In this document: piece after piece, positions 28,825-37,714 of the stretch
Numbering within the stretch: position 1 is the stretch's first letter
How the letters are laid out: every line of letters starts with the position of its first letter
Assembly (NCBI RefSeq): GCF_025790165.1
Contig: NZ_CP094970.1
Location: 434,001-498,000 of the forward strand
DNA from: Solicola gregarius
GTDB taxonomy: Bacteria > Actinomycetota > Actinomycetes > Propionibacteriales > Nocardioidaceae
Direction of reading: 5' to 3'
DNA: 64,000 nucleotides
Notes under the pieces: model-generated
What the model saw: the letters and a program-made list of their open reading frames with translations, nothing else
What the model was told of the DNA's origin: nothing
Database searches by the model: none
Program-made: the position numbers and the translations under genes

Positions 28825-28840
28825 TTGAACAATTCTACAA
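28825..28840. promoter_or_regulatory. GntR-type operator
   Basis: TTGAACAATTCTACAA, a 16-bp dyad of TTG-N10-CAA form in the 98-bp divergent region between the 5-oxoproline operon and the GntR gene. It sits just upstream of the GntR -10. Confidence 0.6.
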
Positions 28841-28853
28841 TCCACCAGCGCGG

Positions 28854-28859
28854 TACCCT
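28854..28859 (+). promoter_or_regulatory. leaderless -10 of gntR-type gene
   Basis: TACCCT, then 6 nt, then ATG at 28866; no Shine-Dalgarno sequence. Confidence 0.55.
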
Positions 28860-28865
28860 CGGGCC

Positions 28866-29561
28866 ATGAGCGACCACGGGGACGTCGACGCCGTACTCAG
28901 CGCACTGGCCGACCGGCCTCGCACGATCATGAGCACCTCCGCCGAACGCGCCGCCAATGTCGTACGCGAGCAGGTGGCCGAGGGTCGTCTGCGTTCGGGC
29001 ACCCGGCTTCCGGAGGAGCGGCTCGCCGCGGCGCTCGGGGTGTCCCGGAACACGCTGCGCGAGGCGCTGAGCCAGCTGGTCTCCGAGCGAATCCTGGTGC
29101 GCGAGCCCAACCGTGGCGTGCTGGTCGCACGGCCCGACGCGGACGACATCGCCGACATCTACCGGGTGCGGATGATCATCGAACCCGCATCGGTACGACG
29201 GGCCGAGGCCGACGACACCCGGGCCGCGGCCATCCAGGCGGCCGTCGACGAGGGCCGGGCGGGCCGGGCGGACGGCAACTGGAACGCGGTCGCCAGCGCC
29301 AACCAGCACTTCCATCGCGGGATCGTCGCCCTCGCACGGAGTCCCCGGCTCGATACTCAGATGGGGCTCGTGCTCGCCGAGATGCGTCTGGTCTTCCATC
29401 TGATGAACGACCCACACCGGTTCCACGAGCCGTACCTCGACCAGAACGCCCGGATCGCGTCGCTGCTGATGGCGCGGGAGTACGAGCAGGCGGCGACCGA
29501 TCTCGAGGACTACCTGCGCGGGGCCCGAGACGAGCTGCTGTCCGCGGTGCCCAAGCCGTAG
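28866..29561 (+). CDS. GntR-family regulator, FadR/FCD subfamily (231 aa)
   Basis: Winged helix at residues 20-85 (GTRLPEERLAAALGVSRNTLREALSQLVSERI) and an all-helical FCD effector domain at 95-225 with the metal-type residues in RVRMIIEP and NQHFHRGIV. It diverges from the 5-oxoproline operon and is its probable regulator. Effector possibly 5-oxoproline. Confidence 0.88.
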   Translation: MSDHGDVDAVLSALADRPRTIMSTSAERAANVVREQVAEGRLRSGTRLPEERLAAALGVSRNTLREALSQLVSERILVREPNRGVLVARPDADDIADIYRVRMIIEPASVRRAEADDTRAAAIQAAVDEGRAGRADGNWNAVASANQHFHRGIVALARSPRLDTQMGLVLAEMRLVFHLMNDPHRFHEPYLDQNARIASLLMAREYEQAATDLEDYLRGARDELLSAVPKP

Positions 29562-29608
29562 GCGTACCTTCGCCACGTCCGCCGGCGACCCGCTGCCGGG
29601 GTGTCGAT

Positions 29609-29637
29609 TTGGTAACGAATACCCGCGCACGTACCGT
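29609..29637 (+). promoter_or_regulatory. promoter of acyltransferase gene
   Basis: TTGGTA (29609-29614), 17-bp spacer, TACCGT (29632-29637), about 25 nt before the predicted transcript body with a GGGGA ribosome site before the ATG. Confidence 0.5.
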
Positions 29638-29669
29638 GGCCGGATCGTCAGGCGAGGAGTTGTCGGGGA

Positions 29670-30845
29670 ATGCGGGTCGCGCAAGTACGCCCACTGACGG
29701 GTCTGCGATTCTTCGCCGCGCTCTGGGTCGCGCTCTACCACCTGACGCGCGCCAACCGCGACCTGATGATGCATCAGTTCCCGGACTCCTGGAGCCTGTG
29801 GCAACCGGTCGCGATGACGGGCGTCCGCGGAGTCGACCTGTTCTTCATCCTGTCCGGCTACGTCCTCGCCCTCAACTACCTCGACCGCATCGGGGGTCGC
29901 TTCTCGTTCCGCGACGCTGGGCGGTTCATCTGGGCGCGGCTCGCGCGCATCTGGCCGCTGTACGTCGTGGCGATCCACCTGTGCGGCGCCATCGTCGTCG
30001 TCCGGCACTTCTGGTTCGACACGGGCCACCTCGACCGGATGACCGGCAGCGCGTACGTCCGCCAGCTGGTGCTCATCCAGGAGTGGTCGATCACCGGCGA
30101 CCGAGTCAAGACCTGGGCGGGGCCCGGTTGGTCCCTGTCGGCCGAGTGGCTCGCGTACCTGCTGTTCCCGCTGCTCGCACTGGTCGTCCTGCGCGTCGCG
30201 CACGTCGCCCGAACGCGGACCATGATCGGTCTCACCGCGATGGCGATCGTGCCTCTGATGATCGTGAACGTCACTCAGGAGAGCTTCGGGGGCGACGGCT
30301 GGGTGATTCGGATCCTGTGCGAGTTCGTCGCCGGAATGCTGCTCTTCGGCGCGCTCCGCAACCTCAGGCTCTCGGACTTCCAACGCAGCTTGGCGGGTGT
30401 CGGAACCATCGTGACGATCGCCGCGATGCTCGCGGTCATGTACGTCGGTGACAATCTCTGGCAGCGCGGGTTCGTGATCGTGCTGTTCATCCCACTGATC
30501 GCGTGCCTCGCCGTCGGCAAGGGACCCGTCGAGTCACTGCTCAGTACGCGGCTCCTCGTACTCGGCGGCGGCATCTCGTTCGCGTTCTACCTGATCCACA
30601 CCACGTTGCTGGAGTTCTACCGAGACCTCGCCAAGCACTACGGGTGGGCCGCGGCGAAGCCGCTGTGGGCATGGGCCGGCGAGGTGGCGATGCTCGCCGT
30701 CATCATCGGGGTCGCGTACCTGCTGTTCCGCTTCATCGAACAGCCGGCCCGACAGGCGATGCGGGGCATGCTCGCCCTCCGGCTGGACGACACCACGGGC
30801 ATTCCCGACCGCGAGCGCGAACGCGTCCCGGCATCGGTTCGCTGA
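29670..30845 (+). CDS. acyltransferase-3 family membrane protein, OafA-like (391 aa)
   Basis: Ten-helix acyltransferase_3 protein. The N-terminal RPLTGLRFFAALWVALYH supplies the family motif with the catalytic-type His in helix 1; GVDLFFILSGYVLA (residues 54-67), GPGWSLSAEW and the final RFIEQPAR are conserved. Such proteins acylate surface sugars or lipids. Acceptor unknown; no glycan cluster is adjacent. Confidence 0.87.
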   Translation: MRVAQVRPLTGLRFFAALWVALYHLTRANRDLMMHQFPDSWSLWQPVAMTGVRGVDLFFILSGYVLALNYLDRIGGRFSFRDAGRFIWARLARIWPLYVVAIHLCGAIVVVRHFWFDTGHLDRMTGSAYVRQLVLIQEWSITGDRVKTWAGPGWSLSAEWLAYLLFPLLALVVLRVAHVARTRTMIGLTAMAIVPLMIVNVTQESFGGDGWVIRILCEFVAGMLLFGALRNLRLSDFQRSLAGVGTIVTIAAMLAVMYVGDNLWQRGFVIVLFIPLIACLAVGKGPVESLLSTRLLVLGGGISFAFYLIHTTLLEFYRDLAKHYGWAAAKPLWAWAGEVAMLAVIIGVAYLLFRFIEQPARQAMRGMLALRLDDTTGIPDRERERVPASVR

Positions 30846-30881
30846 CCCGACCGCCGCGGTTGCGAGGTCCATCACACAACG

Positions 30882-30910
30882 CTGCACGGTTGGCTACTCG
30901 CCGGTACGCT
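30882..30910 (+). promoter_or_regulatory. promoter of ccr
   Basis: CTGCAC (30882-30887), 17-bp spacer, TACGCT (30905-30910). The transcript would carry a leader of about 25 nt with GGAG at 30933. Confidence 0.55.
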
Positions 30911-30942
30911 CGCGCCAATCACGCCGACCCTTGGAGTTCCCC

Positions 30943-32280
30943 GTGCAACAGATTCTCGACGCGATCATGGCCGACGGCACGACGGCTGCCGACTTCGCCG
31001 CGCTCGAGGTACCGAAGACCTATCGCGGCATCACCGTCCGCAAGGACGAGGTCGACATGTTCGCGGGCCGCGAGTCCAAGGACAAGGATCCCCGCGAGAG
31101 CCTCCACCTCGATGAGGTGCCGGTGCCGGAGCTCGCGCCGGGCGAGGCCTTGGTCGCCGTGATGGCGAGCGCGATCAACTACAACACCGTATGGACGAGC
31201 ATCTTCGAGCCGCTCTCCACGTTCGGCTTCCTCGAGCGGTACGGCCGCACGTCGCCGTACGCCGAGCGGCACGACCTGCCGTACCACGTGGTGGGCTCCG
31301 ATCTCGCGGGCGTCGTACTCCGCACCGGGCCGGGAGTACACAGCTGGCAACCGGGCCGGGAGGTCGTCGCGCACTGCCTCTCCGTCGAGCTGGAGAGCCC
31401 GGACGGCCACAACGACACGATGATGGACCCCGAGCAGCGGATCTGGGGCTTCGAGACGAACTTCGGCGGGCTCGCCGAGCTCGCGATCGTCAAGGCGAAC
31501 CAGCTGATGCCGAAGCCGGGTCACCTGTCCTGGGAGGAGGCGGCGAGCCCAGGCCTGGTCAACTCCACGGCGTACCGCCAGCTCGTCTCGCGCAACGGGG
31601 CCGACATGAAGCAGGGCGACACCGTGCTGATCTGGGGCGCGTCGGGAGGGCTCGGGTCGTACGCGACGCAGATGGCCCTCAACGGCGGCGCTACCCCGGT
31701 GTGTGTCGTCTCGTCGCCGCAGAAGGCCGCCATCGTGCGCAAGATGGGCGCCGAGCTGATCATCGACCGTTCCGAGGAGGGCTACGCGTTCTGGAAGGAC
31801 GAGCACAACCAGGACCCCAAGGAGTGGCGACGCCTCGGCGCCAAGATCCGTGAGCTCACCGGCGGCGACGATCCCGACATCGTGTTCGAGCATCCGGGAC
31901 GCGAGACGTTCGGGGCGAGCGTCTTCGTCGCCCGCAAGGGCGGAACGATCGTCACCTGCGCCTCGACGTCCGGGTACATGCACCAGTACGACAACCGCTA
32001 CCTGTGGATGAACCTCAAGCGCATCGTCAGCTCGCACTTCGCCAACTACCGCGAGGCGTGGGAGGCGAACCGGCTCATCGACAAGGGCCTCATCCACCCG
32101 ACCGTCTCGAAGGTCTACCCGATCGCGGAGACCGGCCAGGCGGCGCTCGACGTGCACCGGAACGCACACCAGGGCAAGGTGGGCGTGCTCTGCCTCGCTC
32201 CCGAGGAGGGGCTCGGCGTACGCGATCCCGAGAAGCGGGCCAAGCACCTCGAGGGGATCAACCGCTTCCGCGGGGTCTGA
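30943..32280 (+). CDS. ccr: crotonyl-CoA carboxylase/reductase (445 aa)
   Basis: Medium-chain reductase with the features particular to Ccr: AINYNTVWTSIFEPLSTF near residues 70-87, a long insert ending WGFETNFGGLAELA near 168, an NADPH-binding WGASGGLGSYA near 230 and KRIVSSHFANYREAWEANR near 365. It reductively carboxylates crotonyl-CoA to ethylmalonyl-CoA. The GTG start has GGAG 6 nt upstream and gives the standard family length. It is the key enzyme of the ethylmalonyl-CoA pathway and also supplies extender units; here it is monocistronic. Confidence 0.93.
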   Translation: MQQILDAIMADGTTAADFAALEVPKTYRGITVRKDEVDMFAGRESKDKDPRESLHLDEVPVPELAPGEALVAVMASAINYNTVWTSIFEPLSTFGFLERYGRTSPYAERHDLPYHVVGSDLAGVVLRTGPGVHSWQPGREVVAHCLSVELESPDGHNDTMMDPEQRIWGFETNFGGLAELAIVKANQLMPKPGHLSWEEAASPGLVNSTAYRQLVSRNGADMKQGDTVLIWGASGGLGSYATQMALNGGATPVCVVSSPQKAAIVRKMGAELIIDRSEEGYAFWKDEHNQDPKEWRRLGAKIRELTGGDDPDIVFEHPGRETFGASVFVARKGGTIVTCASTSGYMHQYDNRYLWMNLKRIVSSHFANYREAWEANRLIDKGLIHPTVSKVYPIAETGQAALDVHRNAHQGKVGVLCLAPEEGLGVRDPEKRAKHLEGINRFRGV

Positions 32281-32289
32281 GCTTCTGCG

Positions 32290-32679
32290 CTACCGACGGA
32301 CCACCGTGCGGCGGCTGATCCGCCAGCCGTCGGAGGTGCGGACGACCTCGTCCTCGTACCCGACCGTGCCGGCGCTGCCGTCCGGCATCACCGAGAGTCC
32401 TTTCGAACGGACCGTGGCCGAGTCATCGGAACCAGGGAGGTCGGTCACGATCACGTTCGTGACGTGATGTCCTCGAGGCTGCGCTCCGGGCGCAGCCCGG
32501 AAGAGGTCGACCAGTGCGTCGATCCCCGTGACGACTCCGAGCCCGTAGTCGGTGACGTCGTACGCCCCGTCCACCGTCATGAGGTCTGTGATGCCTTCGG
32601 GCCGACCGTCGTCGGCGAGATGGCCGTGGAGAGAGATGAGCTCGTGGATCGCGAGTCGATCGGCAACGGTGATCGGCAT
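32290..32679 (-). CDS. SnoaL-like/NTF2-fold protein (129 aa)
   Basis: NTF2-like cone fold: ADRLAIHELISLHGHLADDGRPEGI at the start, HHVTNVIV in the middle and DGWRISRRTV at the end. Such domains serve as small hydrolases, isomerases or ligand binders; no specific function can be given. GAGGA lies just before the ATG. It is convergent with ccr. Confidence 0.75.
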   Translation of the reverse strand: MPITVADRLAIHELISLHGHLADDGRPEGITDLMTVDGAYDVTDYGLGVVTGIDALVDLFRAAPGAQPRGHHVTNVIVTDLPGSDDSATVRSKGLSVMPDGSAGTVGYEDEVVRTSDGWRISRRTVVRR

Positions 32680-32703
32680 GGTGTCCTCATAGGTCGTGAT
32701 AGA

Positions 32704-33089
32704 AGGGATGGGACGAGACTAACCGCGCGGTCGCGGACGTACTGTCCACCGCACGGGAGTGCGCCTCGGCTTCGAGCCCGGGCACGGCGCTCCGCACGTT
32801 CCTCGAGCAGGTCGTCGTGGCCGGCGCAGAGGCACATGAGCTCTCCCACCGCCTGGGAGGGTCGGCCGGCGAGATCGAGCGTGCGGTTGCCGAGCCGGTG
32901 GCCGACCTCGATCGCGAGCTCGGCCACCTCCTGCGCGCCGCGAAGGACGCCGGGGCCGTGTCTCCGGAGCTGGACCAGGCCGCCCTGGCCGCGGTGATCG
33001 CAGCCGCACATGCGGCGTACACCCATCGCAGCGGCGGCGTCGCCGCGATGGCGATCGTGTTCGACGGCCTCTTCGGGGCACCGGACTGA
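32704..33089 (+). pseudogene. TetR-family C-terminal remnant
   Basis: An open frame without a proper start reads TNRAVADVLSTARECASASS, TALRTFLEQVVVAGAEAHELSHRL, LDRELGHLLRAAKDAGAVSP and ends GLFGAPD. This resembles the ligand domain of TetR regulators of the SbtR type. The whole DNA-binding half is absent; two stops precede the frame at about 32690-32700. A GTG at 32817 could give a 90-aa product, but I consider it a relic. Confidence 0.6.
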
Positions 33090-33169
33090 GGGCCGATCGG
33101 ACCAGCCGCTTCCGGGCGCGATCTCGGCGATCCGCGGACAGGCCGCGGCCATCGTGCTTTCGTTGAGCT

Positions 33170-34549
33170 GTGGCGCACACCGTCGATGCCGACTATCTCG
33201 TGGTCGGGGCCGGCGCCACCGGGATGGCATTCACCGATGCGCTGGTCGATCACGCTGACGTACGTGTGGCCATGGTCGACCGGCGCCACGACGTGGGTGG
33301 CCACTGGCTCGACGCGTATCCGTTCGTACGCCTGCACCAGGCGTCCGCGTTCTACGGCGTGGCGTCGACGCTCCTCGGACACGGCCACGTGCAGGATCGC
33401 GGACCGGAGACCGGCCTGCAGGAGCGCGCAACGGTCGCGGAGATCTGCGCCTACTACCAGCACGTCCTGACCAACCGGATGCTCGAGTCGGGAAGGGTCG
33501 AGTTGCTCGCCAACTGCGATTACGTCGGAGATCGTCAGATCGTCTCGCGCATCTCCGGCGAGCACGTCGCCGTGTCGCAGCGGTGCCGGATAGTCGACGC
33601 CCGCTACCTCGCTCCCGATATTCCGGCACGTACGCCTGCGCCGTTCGCGGTAGCCGGCGACGCCCGCGTGATCCCGGTGAACGACCTTGCCCGGCTGACC
33701 GAAGCCGCGAGTCAGTACGTGGTCCTCGGCTCGGGCAAGACGGCGACGGATGTGTGCATCTGGCTCCTGACCGCCGGGGTTGACCCCGATGCGATCTGCT
33801 GGGTCCGCCCCCGCGATCCGTGGATGCTGAACCGGGCCTTGATCCAGCCCGATCCGGCCGTGTTCCTCGGGATGGCCGCGGACGTCATGGACGCCGCGGT
33901 CGCTGCGACCTCTCCGCACGACCTGTTCCTCCGGATGGAGGCCGCGGGCGTCGTGGTCCGCATCGACCGTTCGGTGACGCCGACGATGGCGAAGACGCCG
34001 ACACTCGCCACCTGGGAGCTGGACCTCCTTCGCACCATCGAGCACGTCGTACGGCTGGGCCGCGTCCGGCTGGTCGAACGCGGACGGGTGATCCTCGCCG
34101 ACGGGTCGGTCACGATCGCCGAGGACGCCGTCGTCGTGCATTGCGCTGCATCCGGATTGCAGTACGCGCCGCTGGTACCGATCTGGCGGCCGTCGGTGAT
34201 CACCCTGCAGCCGATCCGCGCGGGCTTCCCCTGCTTCGGTGCCGCACTCGCCGGGTACGTCGAGGCGACGCGCACCGACGATGGGGAGAAGAACCGGTTG
34301 TGCCCGCCGACGCCCTACTCCGACACGCCGGCCGATTGGGCGGCGATGAACGCCCATGGCACTCGGGCGACGATGGCGTTCGGGTCCGAGCCCGACATCG
34401 CGGCGTGGGCCAACCGCGTCCCGCTCAATCCGGCACGTATCCCGCCCGACCATGGCCGGTCCGACGAGCTGGATGACGCGGTCGACCGGTTGCGGTCTCA
34501 GACGCGCTCCGGGCTGGACCGACTCGCCGCGCTGAGCCGTTGGGGCTGA
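33170..34549 (+). CDS. FAD/NAD(P)-binding oxidoreductase (459 aa)
   Basis: Rossmann dinucleotide motif GAGATGMAFTDALV at residues 13-26 and HDVGGHWLDAYPFVRLHQAS near 40-60, like flavin monooxygenases; a second nucleotide loop VLGSGKTATDV lies near 186. Substrate unknown. GTG start with weak ribosome signals, so the N-terminus is less certain. It ends directly against the convergent DedA gene, the two stops lying inside a 14-bp palindrome (GGGCTGATCAGCCC). Confidence 0.75.
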   Translation: MAHTVDADYLVVGAGATGMAFTDALVDHADVRVAMVDRRHDVGGHWLDAYPFVRLHQASAFYGVASTLLGHGHVQDRGPETGLQERATVAEICAYYQHVLTNRMLESGRVELLANCDYVGDRQIVSRISGEHVAVSQRCRIVDARYLAPDIPARTPAPFAVAGDARVIPVNDLARLTEAASQYVVLGSGKTATDVCIWLLTAGVDPDAICWVRPRDPWMLNRALIQPDPAVFLGMAADVMDAAVAATSPHDLFLRMEAAGVVVRIDRSVTPTMAKTPTLATWELDLLRTIEHVVRLGRVRLVERGRVILADGSVTIAEDAVVVHCAASGLQYAPLVPIWRPSVITLQPIRAGFPCFGAALAGYVEATRTDDGEKNRLCPPTPYSDTPADWAAMNAHGTRATMAFGSEPDIAAWANRVPLNPARIPPDHGRSDELDDAVDRLRSQTRSGLDRLAALSRWG

Positions 34550-35206
34550 TCAGCCCTCGCGGTCGCAGACCAGCTCAGTGGTGTCGCTCGCCGGCTCGTC
34601 GTCGCGCGTGTCGGGAGCACCGAGCACCCGCCGGCTGACGACGTCGATCAGGTAGCCGAGGACGAGGGCGACGGCGATCGCGACCGCGGCGCCGAGCACG
34701 GGGCGGTCTCCCGTGAGCCGGCCGGCCGCCGCGCCGACCACGGCGAGATAGATCGCCCAGAGCACACAGGCCGTCACGGCCAACGGGAGATAGCGACGCG
34801 GCGGATATCTGGTGGCTCCGGCGACAAGGTTGACGGCGATGCGCACAACCGGAATATTGCGTCCTGTCAGTATCAACAAGGCACCCCGCCGGTCCAGGCC
34901 CTCGCGCGCCCATGAGACCACGCGCACGACTCTTGGAGTACGCATCCACCCGAACCGGTCGGTTCCGATCACGCGGCCAACCGCGTACACGGAGACGTCT
35001 CCGGCGACGGCGCCGAGTGCGGCGCACGGCACGATCACCCACAGCGACGGGTCGCCCGTCGATGCCGACAGCGACCCGATCGCAACGACGAGAGACTCGC
35101 TGGGCACGGCGGGCAGGAAGCTGTCGCCCATGCACACGAGGAGGAGGACAAGCCCGATCCACGGCGAGCCGGCAATGCCCATGACAGCATCATTGATCGC
35201 ACCCAT
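34550..35206 (-). CDS. DedA-family membrane protein (218 aa)
   Basis: DedA/VTT fold: GDSFLPAVPSESLVVAIGSL near residues 27-46, GAVAGDVSVYAVGR near 66-79, and LTGRNIPVVRIAVNLVAGATRYPPRRYL near 115-142, including the conserved Arg of the family. Putative lipid scramblase or proton-dependent transporter. AAGGGGG precedes the ATG. The acidic C-terminal tail is cytoplasmic. Confidence 0.85.
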   Translation of the reverse strand: MGAINDAVMGIAGSPWIGLVLLLVCMGDSFLPAVPSESLVVAIGSLSASTGDPSLWVIVPCAALGAVAGDVSVYAVGRVIGTDRFGWMRTPRVVRVVSWAREGLDRRGALLILTGRNIPVVRIAVNLVAGATRYPPRRYLPLAVTACVLWAIYLAVVGAAAGRLTGDRPVLGAAVAIAVALVLGYLIDVVSRRVLGAPDTRDDEPASDTTELVCDREG

Positions 35207-35227
35207 GGACGTACCCCCTTGCTCGCC

Positions 35228-35258
35228 CTGACGGATCGCATCGTGGACGCGCTAACCT
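35228..35258 (+). promoter_or_regulatory. promoter of DivIVA-like gene
   Basis: CTGACG (35228-35233), 19-bp spacer, TAACCT (35253-35258). A leader of about 60 nt follows with an AGAGGT ribosome site before the ATG. Confidence 0.4.
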
Positions 35259-35325
35259 GTGATCACCATCATTGCACCCGTTCCAAATTCAATAGTTCAC
35301 ACACTCATCGCGCCAGAGGTAATAA

Positions 35326-36507
35326 ATGTCAGATCAGCAAGGGCTGTCCATCTTCGAGTCCTCGGGTAACCAGCAGGGCTCCGGCCCGGCTCCTTCGTCG
35401 ACGCCGGGCGTCGGCGACGCATTCCCCGTGGTTCGCCGCGGTGGTTACGACCGTGACGCGGTCGACCAGTACCTGCAGAGGCAATCCACCGAGGTCGAGC
35501 GGGCGGCCGGTGAAGCCAAGGCATCGCAGTCCGAGGCCGACTCGCTGCGCCGGGAGATCGAGCGGCTGAAGAAGCAGCTCAAGGAGGTCGAGGAGCCGAC
35601 GTACACCGGGCTGGGCGGCCGGGCCGCCGAGATCCTCGGACTCGCCGAGCAGCAGGCCGACGAGGTCGTCGTCAAGGCCAACAAGTCCGCCGAGGAGGTA
35701 CGCCGGCTCGCCGAGAGCGACGCGGCGGCGCTGCGTGCTCGGGCGGCGCAGGAGGCCGAGGACGTACGCACGGTCCAGCTCAAGGAGATCGAGGAGCGGC
35801 GCGAGCGGCTCATCTCGGAGGCGCAGCAGGAGCGTTCGCTCGCCAAGTCCGAATCCGCCGACATCCGGGCGTCGGCCGAGCGCGAGGCGAGCCAGCTACG
35901 ACTCGCCGCCGAGCAGGAGTCGAACGACCTCCTGACGAGCACCAAGCGTGAGGCCGAGAAGATCCGCGCCGGGGCCGACCGCGAGGTGACCGAGGCTCGA
36001 CGCGTACTGGCCGTTGAGAAGGAACGCCTTACCCGCGAGGCATCTGAGGCACACGAGGGCGCGGCCGAGGAGACCCGCAAGCTTGTCCAGGAGGCCGAGG
36101 AGCGTGCGTCTGCGGCCGAGAAGCGGGCCAGCGAGGCAGTCGTCGAGGCCAACCGCCTGCGCGACGAGACCGCCGAGGAGGCCGACAGGCTGATCGCCCG
36201 GGCCCGCCGCGAGTCCGACCAGATCCTGTCCAACGCGAAGGTCCAAGCGGAGAAGACGGTCACCGACGCCACGGCGGACGTCGATCGCCAGACCGCCCAG
36301 GCACGCACCGACCTCGACCACGTGCAGCGTCGCCGCGACGCCGTCGTCACCCAGCTCGCACAGCTGCGTGACATCGTCGCGTCGTTCGCCGGCGCCGACT
36401 TCTCCCTGCAGACCGGCATCCACTCGCCGGAGTCGGCAACGGCAGTGTCGCAGGACGAGGCGGCCGAGCAGACGCGGGTCCAGCCGGCAGTGACCGACGA
36501 GGACTGA
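35326..36507 (+). CDS. DivIVA-domain coiled-coil protein (393 aa)
   Basis: N-terminal DivIVA-like segment (FPVVRRGGYDRDAVDQYLQ, residues 34-52) followed by an almost unbroken coiled coil of about 290 residues rich in Ala, Glu, Arg and Lys, then an acidic tail. The body has 11-mer-like repeats (AEEVRRLAESDAAALRARA). Proteins of this type organise polar growth, septation or the cytoskeleton in actinobacteria. Monocistronic, with a strong hairpin after the stop. Confidence 0.85.
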   Translation: MSDQQGLSIFESSGNQQGSGPAPSSTPGVGDAFPVVRRGGYDRDAVDQYLQRQSTEVERAAGEAKASQSEADSLRREIERLKKQLKEVEEPTYTGLGGRAAEILGLAEQQADEVVVKANKSAEEVRRLAESDAAALRARAAQEAEDVRTVQLKEIEERRERLISEAQQERSLAKSESADIRASAEREASQLRLAAEQESNDLLTSTKREAEKIRAGADREVTEARRVLAVEKERLTREASEAHEGAAEETRKLVQEAEERASAAEKRASEAVVEANRLRDETAEEADRLIARARRESDQILSNAKVQAEKTVTDATADVDRQTAQARTDLDHVQRRRDAVVTQLAQLRDIVASFAGADFSLQTGIHSPESATAVSQDEAAEQTRVQPAVTDED

Positions 36508-36525
36508 CACCCGCGCAGCATTTCC

Positions 36526-36565
36526 GTGAACGACCCGGGCGCCTCAAGGCGTCCGGGTCGTTCAC
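36526..36565. terminator. hairpin terminator of DivIVA-like gene
   Basis: Nineteen-base arms (GTGAACGACCCGGGCGCCT and its complement with one G:T) separated by two bases, 18 bp after the stop. No U tract. Confidence 0.7.
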
Positions 36566-36589
36566 GTCGAGCAACGAGAGGACGAATCG

Positions 36590-37714
36590 ATGGCGGACCG
36601 GATCGTGCTGCATGTCGGCACCCCGAAGACGGGCACGTCGATGGTGCAGGACATGCTCGCCCGCAACGCCGAGTCGCTGCGTCGCCACGACGTACTCGTC
36701 CCGGGTGGCGCGTTCGACCACCAGTATCGGGCCGGGCTCGATCTCCTCGACGAGAGCACCGATGACAGCCGCGGCGCATGGGACCGGCTCGCGGCGCAGG
36801 TACGCCGGCATCGCGGAACCGCGATCATCTCGAACGAGATCCTCAGCCGCGCCGAGCCGGAGCAGGTCGCGCGCGCGGCGAGCACGCTCGGCGCGCCCGC
36901 GTTCGATGTCGTGGTGAGCGTTCGCGATCTCGGCCGGCAGGTCCCGTCCGGTTGGCAGGAGGCCGTGAAGCACCGGGCCAGGCTGTCGTTCTCCGCATTC
37001 GTCGAGGCATTGCACGCAGATCCGCCGACCAGGCGCGTCGCGCGCGGCTTCTGGGCGGTCCAGGACTGGCCGACGGCCGCCGAGCGATGGGGCGCGCTGA
37101 CCTCGCCGGAGCGCGTACACATCGTCACGGTGCCGCCCTCGACGGCCGATCCCGATGTCCTGCGTACGCGGATGCTGACCGCGATGGGCATCGAGCCGGC
37201 ATGGGTTCCCACTCCGCCGCAACGCGGCAACACCCGGCTCGGCGCGGCCGAGGCGCGGGTGCTTCGCGGGATCAACACGCGTGTTCGTCCCGACGCAGTC
37301 GACGCCGGAGCGTATGCGGAGTTCGTCCGCGATCGCCTCGTACGCGCGATGGCCGAGCGCGCCGACGATCCCATCCGGATCCGACTCGATCCCGCCGAGT
37401 ACGACTGGGTGGCCGAGATCTCGCGGCGCTGGATCGATGACGTACGGGCGCGTGGCTATGACATCGTGGGCGATCTCGACGAGCTACGGCCCGTTCGGTA
37501 CGACGACTGGACCGACCCGGACGCCGTGGAGCCGGCCGTCGAGCTGGCCGCGGCGAACAACGTCATCGATGCCCTGCTCACGGGTCAGGTGGCCGAGCGC
37601 AACGACAACGTCGATCGCTTCTACGAGATCGCTCGCGCGTACGCGAGGCGCCGAGCGGGCCGGCTGCGCACCGTACGCGGGATCCTTCGTACGAAGTCGC
37701 GGCTCAGTCGCTGA
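36590..37714 (+). CDS. sulfotransferase-like P-loop protein (374 aa)
   Basis: N-terminal LHVGTPKTGTSMVQDMLARN matches the 5'-phosphosulfate-binding loop of sulfotransferases, and VVVSVRDLGRQVPSGWQE near residue 110 resembles the 3'-phosphate-binding strand. The rest is weakly conserved. It could sulfate a glycan or small molecule. GAGAGGA before the ATG. Its end overlaps the convergent MerR gene by 11 bp. Confidence 0.65.
   Translation: MADRIVLHVGTPKTGTSMVQDMLARNAESLRRHDVLVPGGAFDHQYRAGLDLLDESTDDSRGAWDRLAAQVRRHRGTAIISNEILSRAEPEQVARAASTLGAPAFDVVVSVRDLGRQVPSGWQEAVKHRARLSFSAFVEALHADPPTRRVARGFWAVQDWPTAAERWGALTSPERVHIVTVPPSTADPDVLRTRMLTAMGIEPAWVPTPPQRGNTRLGAAEARVLRGINTRVRPDAVDAGAYAEFVRDRLVRAMAERADDPIRIRLDPAEYDWVAEISRRWIDDVRARGYDIVGDLDELRPVRYDDWTDPDAVEPAVELAAANNVIDALLTGQVAERNDNVDRFYEIARAYARRRAGRLRTVRGILRTKSRLSR

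Noticed and set aside
32817-33089. intact 90-aa gene from GTG 32817
   Set aside because: Homology to TetR C-terminal domains continues upstream of this GTG, so it looks like a relic rather than a designed start.
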